Positions 1 through 7,159 of a DNA stretch of 18,300 nt are shown in pieces. This stretch comes from Gemmatimonadota bacterium (GTDB taxonomy: Bacteria > Latescibacterota > UBA2968 > UBA8231), in assembly GCA_009840005.1 (NCBI GenBank), contig VXOR01000023.1, forward strand, positions 1 through 18,300, in the 5' to 3' direction. Position 1 is the stretch's first letter. Each line of letters begins with the position of its first letter. Both the position numbers and the translations under genes were made by a program. The notes below the pieces were generated by a model. The model was given only the letters and a program-made list of their open reading frames with translations. It ran no database searches and was not told the DNA's origin.

Positions 1-16
1 TAGGACGCGTAATCTA

Positions 17-47
17 ACGCGGTTGCATCGGCACCCGCGTTTTTTTT
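17..47 (+). terminator. Intrinsic (rho-independent) terminator
   Basis: A 10-position stem (ACGCGGTTGC at 17-26 against GCACCCGCGT at 31-40, one T/C mismatch) closes a 4-nt loop. It is followed directly by a run of eight T (40-47). This is the classic intrinsic terminator layout for a plus-strand transcript arriving from left of the window. The gene it would end is not in the window. It sits directly before anomalous A/T-rich and homopolymer DNA, so whether it really neighbours the next gene in the genome is doubtful. Confidence 0.7.
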
Positions 48-108
48 ATCTTATCGGAATTATTTTTATATAAATATTTTTAAAAAAAAAATTTATCCCC
101 CCCCCCCC
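48..108. other. A/T-rich and homopolymer stretch, possible assembly junction
   Basis: About 50 bases of nearly pure A/T, ending with ten A (82-91), are followed by twelve C (97-108). Protein similarity to the ASPIC/UnbV family starts right after the C run, and the same frame meets a TAA at 71-73. The composition is unlike anything else in the window. It may be a misassembled or low-quality join rather than a natural intergenic region. Confidence 0.55.
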
Positions 109-112
109 ACGT

Positions 113-325
113 ATGACAGTGACAAGCGACGGACAAGTGCAGACCGACGAAGTGCGCTCGGGTGCCAGCTACCTCTCGCAGAGCGACGTACAACTGCACT
201 TCGGGCTAGGAACGGCCACGAGTATTGAGCGCGTGGTAGTATATTGGCCGAGTGGTCGGGTTGAGGAATACGCGGATTTAGGTGTCAACCAAGAGCATTT
301 GCTCGTCGAAGGAGCGGCGCGATGA
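113..325 (+). CDS. ASPIC/UnbV domain protein, C-terminal fragment (CRTAC1-like)
   Basis: The 70-residue frame matches the ASPIC/UnbV C-terminal domain found at the end of FG-GAP/VCBS repeat proteins of the CRTAC1 type. Visible family features are VRSGASYLSQSD, then LHFGLG, then a VVVYWPSGRVEEY block, which is the usual order. Full-length members are several hundred residues long with an N-terminal propeller, so only the tail is present. The ATG at 113 is probably an internal codon and not the true start, because the domain should continue upstream where homopolymer DNA is found instead. Its stop overlaps the next start (ATGA), so it was the upstream gene of the TPR/PPIase operon. These proteins are usually exported; their role is unclear. 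Confidence 0.75.
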   Translation: MTVTSDGQVQTDEVRSGASYLSQSDVQLHFGLGTATSIERVVVYWPSGRVEEYADLGVNQEHLLVEGAAR

Positions 326-1779
326 GGATTTTGTCAGTGGTCAGTGGTCAGTGGTCAGTGGTCAGTCCCCACGCCGCGCCGCCGCGGTTGAGAGGGACTA
401 GTCAGTGGTCACTGCCGTTGCTAATTTGCCTCGCATTGCACGCCTGTACAGAGGAAAGCTCGCAAGAAAAAGTGCGTCCTGGCGCGGCTATGGACGCCGA
501 GGTACTCTTCACGCGCGGCACTGCGCTCGCCTCCGAAGGCCGCCATACCGAAGCCATTGACGCGTACCAACAGGCCGTTGCGCTCGCACCTAATTCCGCC
601 AAGATCCACTACAACCTCGGCAACGCCTACGCGCGCCAGCTCGATTACCCCAGCGCGATGGTGGCCTATCAGCGCGTATTGGCGCTGGATTCGACGCATG
701 TGTCAGCGCGGCACAACCTCGCGGCCATGTACGTCAAACAGCTCAACTACACCCAAGCTATTGAAGAACACCGCCGGGTGCTTGCGTTAGATCCCGGTCA
801 TCTGACGACTTACTACGACCTCGGCTACATCTACTTTTTGCGCGGCGAGTACGGCGAGGTGGAAACATTGCTGCAAGCGGGGCTGGACCGCGACTCGACT
901 AATGCCTCCTTCTACCGGCTCTTGGGCCGGACGCGCCTGAAGGAACTCGACTTTGAGCGGGCCGCGGCGGCCCTGACGCACGCGGTGGAGTTGGACAGTA
1001 CAGACGTGGCCGCGTACGTCGATCTGGCGCAGGTGGAGCTCAAGCGGCGCGAGTACGCGGCGGCCGAACGCGCTGCTCGCCGTGCAATCGCGCTCGACTC
1101 CTTGTCCAAGGAGGCGTACTTTGCGCTGGCCAATACCCTCAAGCGGCTTGGCCGCCGCGAGGAGAGCACCGAAGTGCTGGCGCAGTTTCGGGCGCTCGAC
1201 CAGCAGCTCGACAAAATCGACGACCAACTGCGGATGCTGGGCAATGCGCCCGACGACCACGAAGCGCGGGCGCAACTGGGTCTGTTGTACACTGAGCAGG
1301 GCCGCTTGACTGAAGCGGCCGAAGCGTATCGGTTGGCCGTGCGCCTCGCGCCGGACAGCCTGCGCTATCGCAACAACCTAGGCAACCTCTACCTGCGCTT
1401 AGGCCAATTCGCCGAGGCTGTCGCCGAGTATCAAGCCGCACTGAATTTGGACCCAGAATACGTCAAAGCGCACTACAATTTGGGTCAGGCGTACATGCGC
1501 TTGCAGCACTTTGACGAGGCCCTAGCTAGTCTCGCGGAGGCGCGCCGCTTAGCGCCGGAAGATGCGGAGACTCATTACTTTTTGGGACTGCTACACGCGC
1601 GCACTGGCGACTACGCCAAAGCCGCCGAGATGCTGACCGTTGCGGTGGCGGCCCGGCCGGACTGGCTCGACGCGCGGCAGAAGTTAGCCGTGGCGTACTT
1701 GAAGTCTGGCAAGGTAGAAGAGAGCAAGCAGGAGCTAGCGGCCATCCAGCAGATGAAAGAGAGCAAGCAGCATGAATAA
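322..1779 (+). CDS. TPR-repeat lipoprotein
   Basis: A 485-residue protein that is almost wholly tetratricopeptide repeats, about twelve 34-residue units (roughly residues 56-285 and 310-475) with an interruption near 285-310. Repeat hallmarks such as AIDAYQQAVALAPNSAKIHYNLGNAY are clear. TPR arrays act as scaffolds for protein binding. A signal peptide ends in lipobox LHAC (Cys42), so the mature protein is probably a lipid-anchored periplasmic protein. The n-region before it is oddly long and encoded by an interspersed repeat (SVVSGQWSVVS). The start at 322 is chosen because it overlaps the preceding stop as ATGA and is the only upstream ATG close by. The 3' end overlaps the foldase gene by 8 bases, indicating one operon. 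The binding partner is unknown; the exported foldase next door is a plausible functional neighbour. Confidence 0.85.
   Translation: MRILSVVSGQWSVVSPHAAPPRLRGTSQWSLPLLICLALHACTEESSQEKVRPGAAMDAEVLFTRGTALASEGRHTEAIDAYQQAVALAPNSAKIHYNLGNAYARQLDYPSAMVAYQRVLALDSTHVSARHNLAAMYVKQLNYTQAIEEHRRVLALDPGHLTTYYDLGYIYFLRGEYGEVETLLQAGLDRDSTNASFYRLLGRTRLKELDFERAAAALTHAVELDSTDVAAYVDLAQVELKRREYAAAERAARRAIALDSLSKEAYFALANTLKRLGRREESTEVLAQFRALDQQLDKIDDQLRMLGNAPDDHEARAQLGLLYTEQGRLTEAAEAYRLAVRLAPDSLRYRNNLGNLYLRLGQFAEAVAEYQAALNLDPEYVKAHYNLGQAYMRLQHFDEALASLAEARRLAPEDAETHYFLGLLHARTGDYAKAAEMLTVAVAARPDWLDARQKLAVAYLKSGKVEESKQELAAIQQMKESKQHE
331..415 (+). repeat. TCAGTGG interspersed palindromic repeat, copy 1 (inside a CDS)
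   Basis: Four tandem TCAGTGG units (334-361) run into AGTCCCC (364-370). A GC-rich loop region follows, then the imperfect partner AGGGACT (393-399) and a CAGTGGTCACTG end. The same architecture recurs at 4401-4500, so this is a dispersed repeat family. It lies in frame within the first 30 codons of the TPR lipoprotein. Because the unit is 7 nt, it is translated as a 7-residue periodic peptide. Confidence 0.75.
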
Positions 1780-3358
1780 GCGTTGGCTGGGAACGGCGCT
1801 TTGTGCGGCGCTGGTTGGCCTAAGCGGTTGCGCTGAGGACGGCCCGGCCGTGGCCACTGAAGATGCCGTCTTGGTGGAGGTGGGGCCAATGGCGATTCGG
1901 GTGGCGGATTATCGCAAGTTCATCGCGCGGGTAGCGCCGGAATTGCGGGCGGAGTACGGGGCTGAGAAGTTGTTGGAAGCCATCGTCGAGCAAACGCTGC
2001 TCGTGCAGGAAGCCGAGCGGCGTGGCTTGGGTGCGAGCGCGGAATTTGTGCAATGGCAGACGCAGGCGCAGGCGCAGCTAGTGCAGCAGGTCCTGTACAA
2101 GCGTACTGGAATCATCCAGCCCGAGGTCGCCGAGGAGGAGCTGCGGTCCTATTTCCAGCGCAGCCCGCACAACCGCCGCGTGCGTTTCAGCCTGCTGATG
2201 GTGCGCGACCAAGAGCAGCTACCGGAGATTTTGGCTGCACTCGCCGAGGGGGCAGACTTTGAGGAACTGTCGATGCAGCACTCGCAGGACTCGCGGATTC
2301 TAGAGCGCCAGGCCGACATGGGCTATCACCGCTGGGGCGATACCATGGCCTCGCACGCCGCCCTGACCGAAAGGGCTTTCTCCATGCAGATCGGGGAGAT
2401 CTCCGAGCCGATGCAGGTGGCCGACGGGTACTTTCTCATCAAGCTCACGGACGCGCACCCGGTCAGTTTCGAGCAGGAGCGGGAGACTATTCAGCGCTTG
2501 GTGCTGCGGGAGAAGTTAGGGCGGCAGCTCTTGGCTTATTACGACACCCTGCATGTGCGCTATAATGTGCGCTACGAGCCGGACGGGCTGGCGGGGTCGC
2601 CGGAAGCGGTAGTGGCCGCGTATGACGGCGGAGTGCTAACGGTCGCGCAGGCCCGCGAACTGCTGAGAGCGGCACAGGCCCCTTCGACAGGCTCAGGGGC
2701 CATCTCAAAGGTGCTGCGGCGCGAGCTCGGGCGGCGCGTGTTGGTTCCGCTCGAAACCGCGCGGCTCGCGCTCGCTGACGACCCGGACCTACAGCGCGAG
2801 TTGGAGCGACTGCGGCAGATGCAGCTTGCGCGGCGCTTGCAGGACGCGCTGCAAGCGCAGGTGCCACCGCCCAATCCCACCGCTCTGAGCCTGTTTTACG
2901 AGGAGCACAAGCTCCGTTATACCGCGCCGGCTGAGGTGGAGGTGCGCCGACTCCTCGCCCGCGATGAGGCCGAGGGCACCGCTATTGTCGAGCGGATGCG
3001 CGCCAGCCGCGATACGACCGAGCTCGTGGATCGCTTCGTCAACGTGATTTACGGCAGCGGCGCGCTGGAGGGCGACAATCCGGTCAGCCGCGCCCTGCGC
3101 GCCGCCGAAGGGACTTTTCACGGTCCCTTTGCCACGGATAATGGTTATATTGTCCTACAGGTATTGCGCCGCCGCCCGGACCGACTGCCGCCGCTAAGCG
3201 AAATCCGCGAACGGGTGGAGGCGGATTGGGCGGCGGCACAACTCCAAGCTGCGGTTAAGGAGCTGGCCGCGTCTTTGCGCCAGCGCCGTGCCAACGAAAT
3301 TCGCTTCAGCCCAGACGCTGTGGCGCTAGCCCTATTGGCTGCTTCTCATGGCGAATAA
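1772..3358 (+). CDS. PPIC-type peptidyl-prolyl cis-trans isomerase lipoprotein (SurA/PrsA-like)
   Basis: A 528-residue exported foldase. Residues 1-20 form a lipoprotein signal with lipobox LSGC (Cys20), so it is membrane-anchored on the periplasmic side. A SurA-N-like helical region (about 35-120) contains VADYRKFIARVAPELRAEYG and the EAIVEQTLLVQEAERRG segment. A parvulin/PPIC rotamase domain follows (about 127-235) with FSLLMVRDQEQ, ADFEELSMQHSQD and GEISEPMQVADGYFLIKL. The C-terminal half resembles a second, degenerate chaperone/parvulin unit (GPFATDNGYIVLQVLRRR). Family members catalyse proline isomerisation and assist folding of secreted or outer-membrane proteins. It overlaps the upstream TPR gene by 8 bases and the downstream membrane protein by 11, implying coupled translation. 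A short GC-rich palindrome interrupts the linker near residue 305 without breaking the frame. Confidence 0.87.
   Translation: MNKRWLGTALCAALVGLSGCAEDGPAVATEDAVLVEVGPMAIRVADYRKFIARVAPELRAEYGAEKLLEAIVEQTLLVQEAERRGLGASAEFVQWQTQAQAQLVQQVLYKRTGIIQPEVAEEELRSYFQRSPHNRRVRFSLLMVRDQEQLPEILAALAEGADFEELSMQHSQDSRILERQADMGYHRWGDTMASHAALTERAFSMQIGEISEPMQVADGYFLIKLTDAHPVSFEQERETIQRLVLREKLGRQLLAYYDTLHVRYNVRYEPDGLAGSPEAVVAAYDGGVLTVAQARELLRAAQAPSTGSGAISKVLRRELGRRVLVPLETARLALADDPDLQRELERLRQMQLARRLQDALQAQVPPPNPTALSLFYEEHKLRYTAPAEVEVRRLLARDEAEGTAIVERMRASRDTTELVDRFVNVIYGSGALEGDNPVSRALRAAEGTFHGPFATDNGYIVLQVLRRRPDRLPPLSEIRERVEADWAAAQLQAAVKELAASLRQRRANEIRFSPDAVALALLAASHGE
2677..2701. repeat. REP-like GC-rich palindrome within a CDS
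   Basis: Arms GGCCCCT (2677-2683) and AGGGGCC (2695-2701) pair perfectly around an 11-base loop, TCGACAGGCTC. From memory, the CTTCGACAGGCTCAGG core recurs as a dispersed element in many high-GC environmental genomes. It is read in frame as roughly APSTGSGA within the foldase, in a linker region where such an insertion would be tolerated. Confidence 0.55.
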
Positions 3359-4400
3359 TTCCATCGTCCTGCAACCTGCCTATATCGTCGATCGCCGGCA
3401 GGACTATATCTGGTTTGTAAGCCTGCCCTTTGCTGCGGTTTGCTTTGCGCTCGTGTCCGGGCACTATCTGCCGGGGGCGGCACTGGCGGCCATTGCCTTG
3501 TGGGTGACGATTCCACACCACTTCGTCACTTGGCTGCGCGTCTATGGCTCGCCGGCGGAGTTTGCCCGCTTTAAGGAGCGCTTTATTCTCGGGCCGATAG
3601 TGTTGGTCGCCTTTGCCTATGGCCTGATCCAATGGGCACCGTTGAGCTTGGTGTTGATCGTGACTTTGTGGGATCACCAGCACAGCTTGATGCAGCAATA
3701 CGGCTTTGCGCGCGTGTACGATTTCAAGGCTAAGGCCGGCACGCCCGCCACCGCTAAGTTCGACTTGGCGTTCAATTGGATTTTCTTTGGCAACATGCTG
3801 GTGGTGTCGCCGCTGTTTTCCACGGTCTGGGTGCGCATGTTGCACGAGTGGCATTTGCCCATCAGTGCGGAAGCGGTAACGACGGTACACCTCGTCTCGT
3901 GGACCATTGCCATTGCCTACGGCCTGATCTATGTGGGACACATCGTCTATTGCGCTTGGCGCGGCTACGCGCTCAATCCTCTCAAATACGCCTTTCTGCT
4001 GTCGAGCTATTTCCTGTGGTACTTCACCAGTTTTACCACGGCCTATCTGCTCGTCTTTGCGGTGGCGCACCGGATCATGCACGGGATCCAGTACATCGTT
4101 ATGGTGTATTTCTACAACCGCCACAAGGTCGAGCGCACGGGCGGCGACTCGGCCCTTCTGCGCTGCGTGGCGAGCAAGGGGGGCGTCAAGTTTTTTCTCC
4201 TGCTGTGCGCGGCCTACGCCGTCGTCTTTCACGCGCTGAGCGAGGGCTTGGTGCGCGATTTTGGCTTTGGTATAGTCGGCTTCAACACCAATTTTGACCT
4301 CTTCAGCTATTCGCTGCTCAGTTCCTTTGCCCTGATCCACTACTACTACGACGCATTTATATGGAAAGTGCGGAAAAAGGATGTGCAGGAGGGGCTGTAG
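3348..4400 (+). CDS. Histidine-rich polytopic membrane protein, function unknown
   Basis: A 350-residue protein with about eight hydrophobic segments (for example near residues 22-48, 80-105, 138-160, 180-205, 212-240, 280-300 and 318-335). Histidines are concentrated in short motifs near membrane ends: PHHF, WDHQHSLMQQYG, HEWH, AHRIMHG and IHYYYD. Paired histidines of this kind are typical of membrane di-iron oxygenases, desaturases and Brp/Blh-type carotenoid cleavage enzymes. I cannot assign it to any of these families, and a metal-binding membrane enzyme is only an inference. It starts 11 bases inside the foldase gene, so it belongs to that operon. Its end abuts a palindromic repeat that may separate it from the next transcription unit. 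Confidence 0.7.
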   Translation: MANNSIVLQPAYIVDRRQDYIWFVSLPFAAVCFALVSGHYLPGAALAAIALWVTIPHHFVTWLRVYGSPAEFARFKERFILGPIVLVAFAYGLIQWAPLSLVLIVTLWDHQHSLMQQYGFARVYDFKAKAGTPATAKFDLAFNWIFFGNMLVVSPLFSTVWVRMLHEWHLPISAEAVTTVHLVSWTIAIAYGLIYVGHIVYCAWRGYALNPLKYAFLLSSYFLWYFTSFTTAYLLVFAVAHRIMHGIQYIVMVYFYNRHKVERTGGDSALLRCVASKGGVKFFLLLCAAYAVVFHALSEGLVRDFGFGIVGFNTNFDLFSYSLLSSFALIHYYYDAFIWKVRKKDVQEGL

Positions 4401-4500
4401 CAGTGGTCAGTGGCCAGTGGCCAGTGATTAGTCCCCACCACCGCCCTAGGTGGTGAAGTGTGGGGACTGGCCACTGACCACTAATCACTGACCACTAACT
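4401..4500. repeat. TCAGTGG interspersed palindromic repeat, copy 2 (intergenic)
   Basis: Starting directly after the stop codon, tandem CAGTGGYCAGTGG units lead into AGTCCCC (4430-4436) then ACCACC (4437-4442). A 6-base loop GCCCTA and the partner GGTGGT (4449-4454) follow. After a small bulge comes GGGGACT (4462-4468), then an inverted run of CCACTGACCACTA units to about 4497. The whole unit could fold as one long imperfect hairpin. It is the same family as the copy at 331-415 and fills nearly all of the 114-bp gap between two genes. It could attenuate read-through, but it lacks a T tract. Confidence 0.8.
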
Positions 4501-4514
4501 TAGGAGATTGAGCT

Positions 4515-6356
4515 ATGCTCGAAGTCGTCCTCGCCGTCGCTGTCTTCGCCGTTGCCGCGGCCGTTGTCCGCCAAGCTACAGACGATGCGTGCTACGATCT
4601 CTCCGACGGAGAGCGCCATCCGCACAAGTGGGGCTACACAGACACCCGCTTTGAGTTCGACGGGCCGAAGACCGTGCGGGTGACCGGCAACCGCTATCCG
4701 CTGGCCGGCTTCACCATGCCGCACTTCATCCCCTTTGTCGAAGAGATGCTCCAGGTTCCGATTGACCCCGACGAGATGGCGGTCGAAAAAGAGAGCCACG
4801 AGGTGCCGCCCTCGCGGGCAGATGAAAGCCTCGTCGCCGCTTGGCAGGACGCGCTCGGCGCAGAGCGGGTTTCGCTCGACGACGAGGAGCGCCTGATCCA
4901 CAGCCACGGCCAGCTCAGCGTCGATGAGGTCTATCGCCTGCTCTACGGCGATGCCTTGGAGCGAGTGGTCGATCTGGTGGTTTATCCAGAGAGCGAAGAC
5001 CACATGCGCGCCATCGTGCGTCTCGCCTCCGAGGGCAATGTCTGCCTCGTGCCCTACGGCGGCGGCACCAATGTCAGCGGGGCGCTGGCCCTGCCCACTG
5101 ACGACGACCGCGTCTTCGCTTCGGTCGATATGCGGCGCATGAACCGGATCGTCGATCTCGACGAGGACAACCTCCAAGCCTGCATCGAAGCAGGGATTTC
5201 GGGCAAGGAACTAGAGCGGGAACTCGCCGCTCGGGGCTATACCGTCGGCCACGATCCCGACAGCATTGAGCTTTCAACCTTGGGCGGCTGGATTGCCACC
5301 AACGCCAGTGGCATGAAGAAAAACCGCTACGGCAATATCGAAGACATTGTCCTCGAAGCGACCTTGGTGACGCCGACTGGCGCGGTGGAGACTCTGCACA
5401 CCACGCCGCGCAACTCGACCGGCATCCAGCCGCGCGGGCTGCTTTTTGGCTCGGAGGGCAACCTCGGTATCATCACCAAGGCCGTGCTCAAGATCCATCC
5501 CCTGCCGGAAGTGCGCGAATACGGCTCGCTGGTGTTCAAGTCCTTCGCTCAGGGCGTGGAGTATTTGCAGGCGCTGCGCCAGACCGGGACTTTGCCGGCG
5601 AGTATCCGCTTGGTAAATAACCAAGAATTTCGCTTCGGACAGGCTCTTAAAGCCGCGCCCTCTCCCTTGAAACATCTCAAGGAAAAGGTGCAAAAGTTCG
5701 CTTTGTTGAAGGTGTTGGGATTTGATCCGCTAAAAATGGCGGCGTGTACGATCGCCATGGAGGGGTCCCGCGCCGAGGTGGACCACCAGAAGCGGACGAT
5801 CTTCAAGCTGGCCAAGGCCCACGGCGGCAAAAGTGCCGGTGCCACCAACGGTCGGCGCGGCTACATGCTGACCTTTGGGATCGCTTATATCCGCGACTTT
5901 TTGAATCAGTTCGATTTTTTGGGCGAGACCTTTGAGACCTCCGTGCCTTGGAGCCGCATCCACGACGTGACGCAGGCCGTGCAAGCGGAGCTGACCGCGC
6001 AGTGTAGCGCGCGCGGCGTCGCCGGGCGGCCCTATTTGTCGTTTCGGGTGACGCAGACTTATCACACGGGAGTGTGCATCTACTTTACGATGGGGTTTTC
6101 CGGGCGGGGATTGGAGCATCCCATTGAGGTCTATCACGACATTGAGCACACGCTGCGGCAGACGATCTTGGACAACGGCGGCTCGCTATCCCATCACCAC
6201 GGAGTAGGCAAAATCCGGCAGAGCTTTGTCCAGCACATCCAGAGCGACAACAGCATCGAGGCCCTGCGCAAGACCAAAGAAGCGCTGGACCCCCAGAATA
6301 TTTTCGGCATTCAGAATGGGATTTTTGGGAGTGCGTGCCGGAAGCCTGAAGAATAA
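4515..6356 (+). CDS. Alkyldihydroxyacetonephosphate synthase-like FAD-binding oxidase
   Basis: A 613-residue flavoprotein of the VAO/PCMH family, close to AGPS (alkyl-DHAP synthase), which swaps the acyl chain of acyl-DHAP for a fatty alcohol to make the ether bond. Evidence in order: HPHKWGYTDTRFEF and GNRYPLAG near the N-terminus (about residues 35-65); FAD PP-loop PYGGGTNVSGAL (about 180-191); LSTLGGWIATNASGMKKNRYGNIED (about 253-277), nearly diagnostic of AGPS; GLLFGSEGNLGIITKAV; HTGVCIYFTMGF, the region of the active-site tyrosine; and the HHH-GVGK motif (560-562), a known catalytic His cluster. The first 20 residues are hydrophobic and may anchor it to the membrane. TAGGAG at 4501-4506 sits 8 bases before the ATG. 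Related glycolate/lactate oxidases are the main alternative. The overlapping downstream reductase supports an ether-lipid role. Confidence 0.8.
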   Translation: MLEVVLAVAVFAVAAAVVRQATDDACYDLSDGERHPHKWGYTDTRFEFDGPKTVRVTGNRYPLAGFTMPHFIPFVEEMLQVPIDPDEMAVEKESHEVPPSRADESLVAAWQDALGAERVSLDDEERLIHSHGQLSVDEVYRLLYGDALERVVDLVVYPESEDHMRAIVRLASEGNVCLVPYGGGTNVSGALALPTDDDRVFASVDMRRMNRIVDLDEDNLQACIEAGISGKELERELAARGYTVGHDPDSIELSTLGGWIATNASGMKKNRYGNIEDIVLEATLVTPTGAVETLHTTPRNSTGIQPRGLLFGSEGNLGIITKAVLKIHPLPEVREYGSLVFKSFAQGVEYLQALRQTGTLPASIRLVNNQEFRFGQALKAAPSPLKHLKEKVQKFALLKVLGFDPLKMAACTIAMEGSRAEVDHQKRTIFKLAKAHGGKSAGATNGRRGYMLTFGIAYIRDFLNQFDFLGETFETSVPWSRIHDVTQAVQAELTAQCSARGVAGRPYLSFRVTQTYHTGVCIYFTMGFSGRGLEHPIEVYHDIEHTLRQTILDNGGSLSHHHGVGKIRQSFVQHIQSDNSIEALRKTKEALDPQNIFGIQNGIFGSACRKPEE

Positions 6357-7149
6357 AGTAGTCGTTATCACCGGTGCTTCTGCGGGCTTGGGCGCGACGC
6401 TGGCGTTGGAATGTGCCCAGCAGGGAGCGCGGCTGGTTATTTTAGCGCGGAATGCCGAGCGGCTGGAGGCCGTCGCCCGAGAGTGCGAGCAGTTGGGAAG
6501 CGAGGTGCTGACTGTCGTCGGGGATGTCGCCGTGGCCGAGGATGGCAAGCGACTGGTGGAGGCCGCGATCGAGCGGTTTGGGTGCATAGATTACTTGGTC
6601 GCCAACGCCGGCATTAGCATGTGGACCGAGTTTGCCGAGATTGAGGATGTAACATTATTCCGCAAGCTGATGGAGGTGAATTATCTGGGGGCCGTGCACT
6701 GCGTGCATCCGGCGCTGCCGCATCTGAAAAAGAGCAAGGGCCTATTCGTGGCTATTTCGTCCATTCAGGGACAGGTGGGGGTGCCGCTGCACACGGGGTA
6801 CTCGGCGTCCAAACACGCGCTACAGGGTTTTTGCGACGCTTTGCGGATGGAGGTGGCCGAAAGTGGAGTGGGGGTAATGACCGTGCTCTTGCACTGGCTC
6901 AAGGGGACGGAGTTGCGGCAACGCGCATTGGGGAAAGACGGGAAGGCGTTAGGTGCCGCATCGCGCGAACATCGGGCGGAAGCGGTGAGCTTGGAGAAGG
7001 CAGCGCAGGCGATTGTGCGCGGGATGCAGAAGCGGCGGCGGCAGCTCTACGTTCCGAGGCGGCTCAGGCTGCTGGCAGTGGTTCGCGTCCTGTGGCCGGC
7101 GCTGGCCGAGTGGGTCGTCAAGGGGAAGGTGGCGCGGGAGGAAGGGTAG
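6316..7149 (+). CDS. Short-chain dehydrogenase/reductase, candidate alkyl/acyl-DHAP reductase
   Basis: A classical NAD(P)-dependent SDR of about 277 residues. The Rossmann motif TGASAGLG (19-26), NAG (97-99), catalytic Ser at 148/149 and YSASK (Tyr162, Lys166) are all intact, followed by the expected post-catalytic helix. It resembles DHRS7/DHRS7B-type SDRs. DHRS7B (PexRAP) reduces acyl/alkyl-DHAP in mammalian ether-lipid synthesis, the step after AGPS. The frame is open further upstream, but residues before about 6316 have no family match. ATG 6316 has no clear ribosome site, and GTG 6331, preceded by GGGA, is a good alternative. The gene starts about 40 bases inside the AGPS-like gene, so the two are co-translated. 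The DHAP-reductase role is inferred from context; SDR substrate specificity cannot be read from sequence. Confidence 0.83.
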   Translation: MGFLGVRAGSLKNKVVVITGASAGLGATLALECAQQGARLVILARNAERLEAVARECEQLGSEVLTVVGDVAVAEDGKRLVEAAIERFGCIDYLVANAGISMWTEFAEIEDVTLFRKLMEVNYLGAVHCVHPALPHLKKSKGLFVAISSIQGQVGVPLHTGYSASKHALQGFCDALRMEVAESGVGVMTVLLHWLKGTELRQRALGKDGKALGAASREHRAEAVSLEKAAQAIVRGMQKRRRQLYVPRRLRLLAVVRVLWPALAEWVVKGKVAREEG

Positions 7150-7159
7150 GACGAGGGGG

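Noticed and set aside
3306..4340. Long minus-strand open frame (344 codons) opposite the membrane protein gene
   Set aside because: Its translation is rich in Q, H, K and R with no domain logic. The plus-strand frame has clear membrane segments and overlaps its operon neighbours properly.
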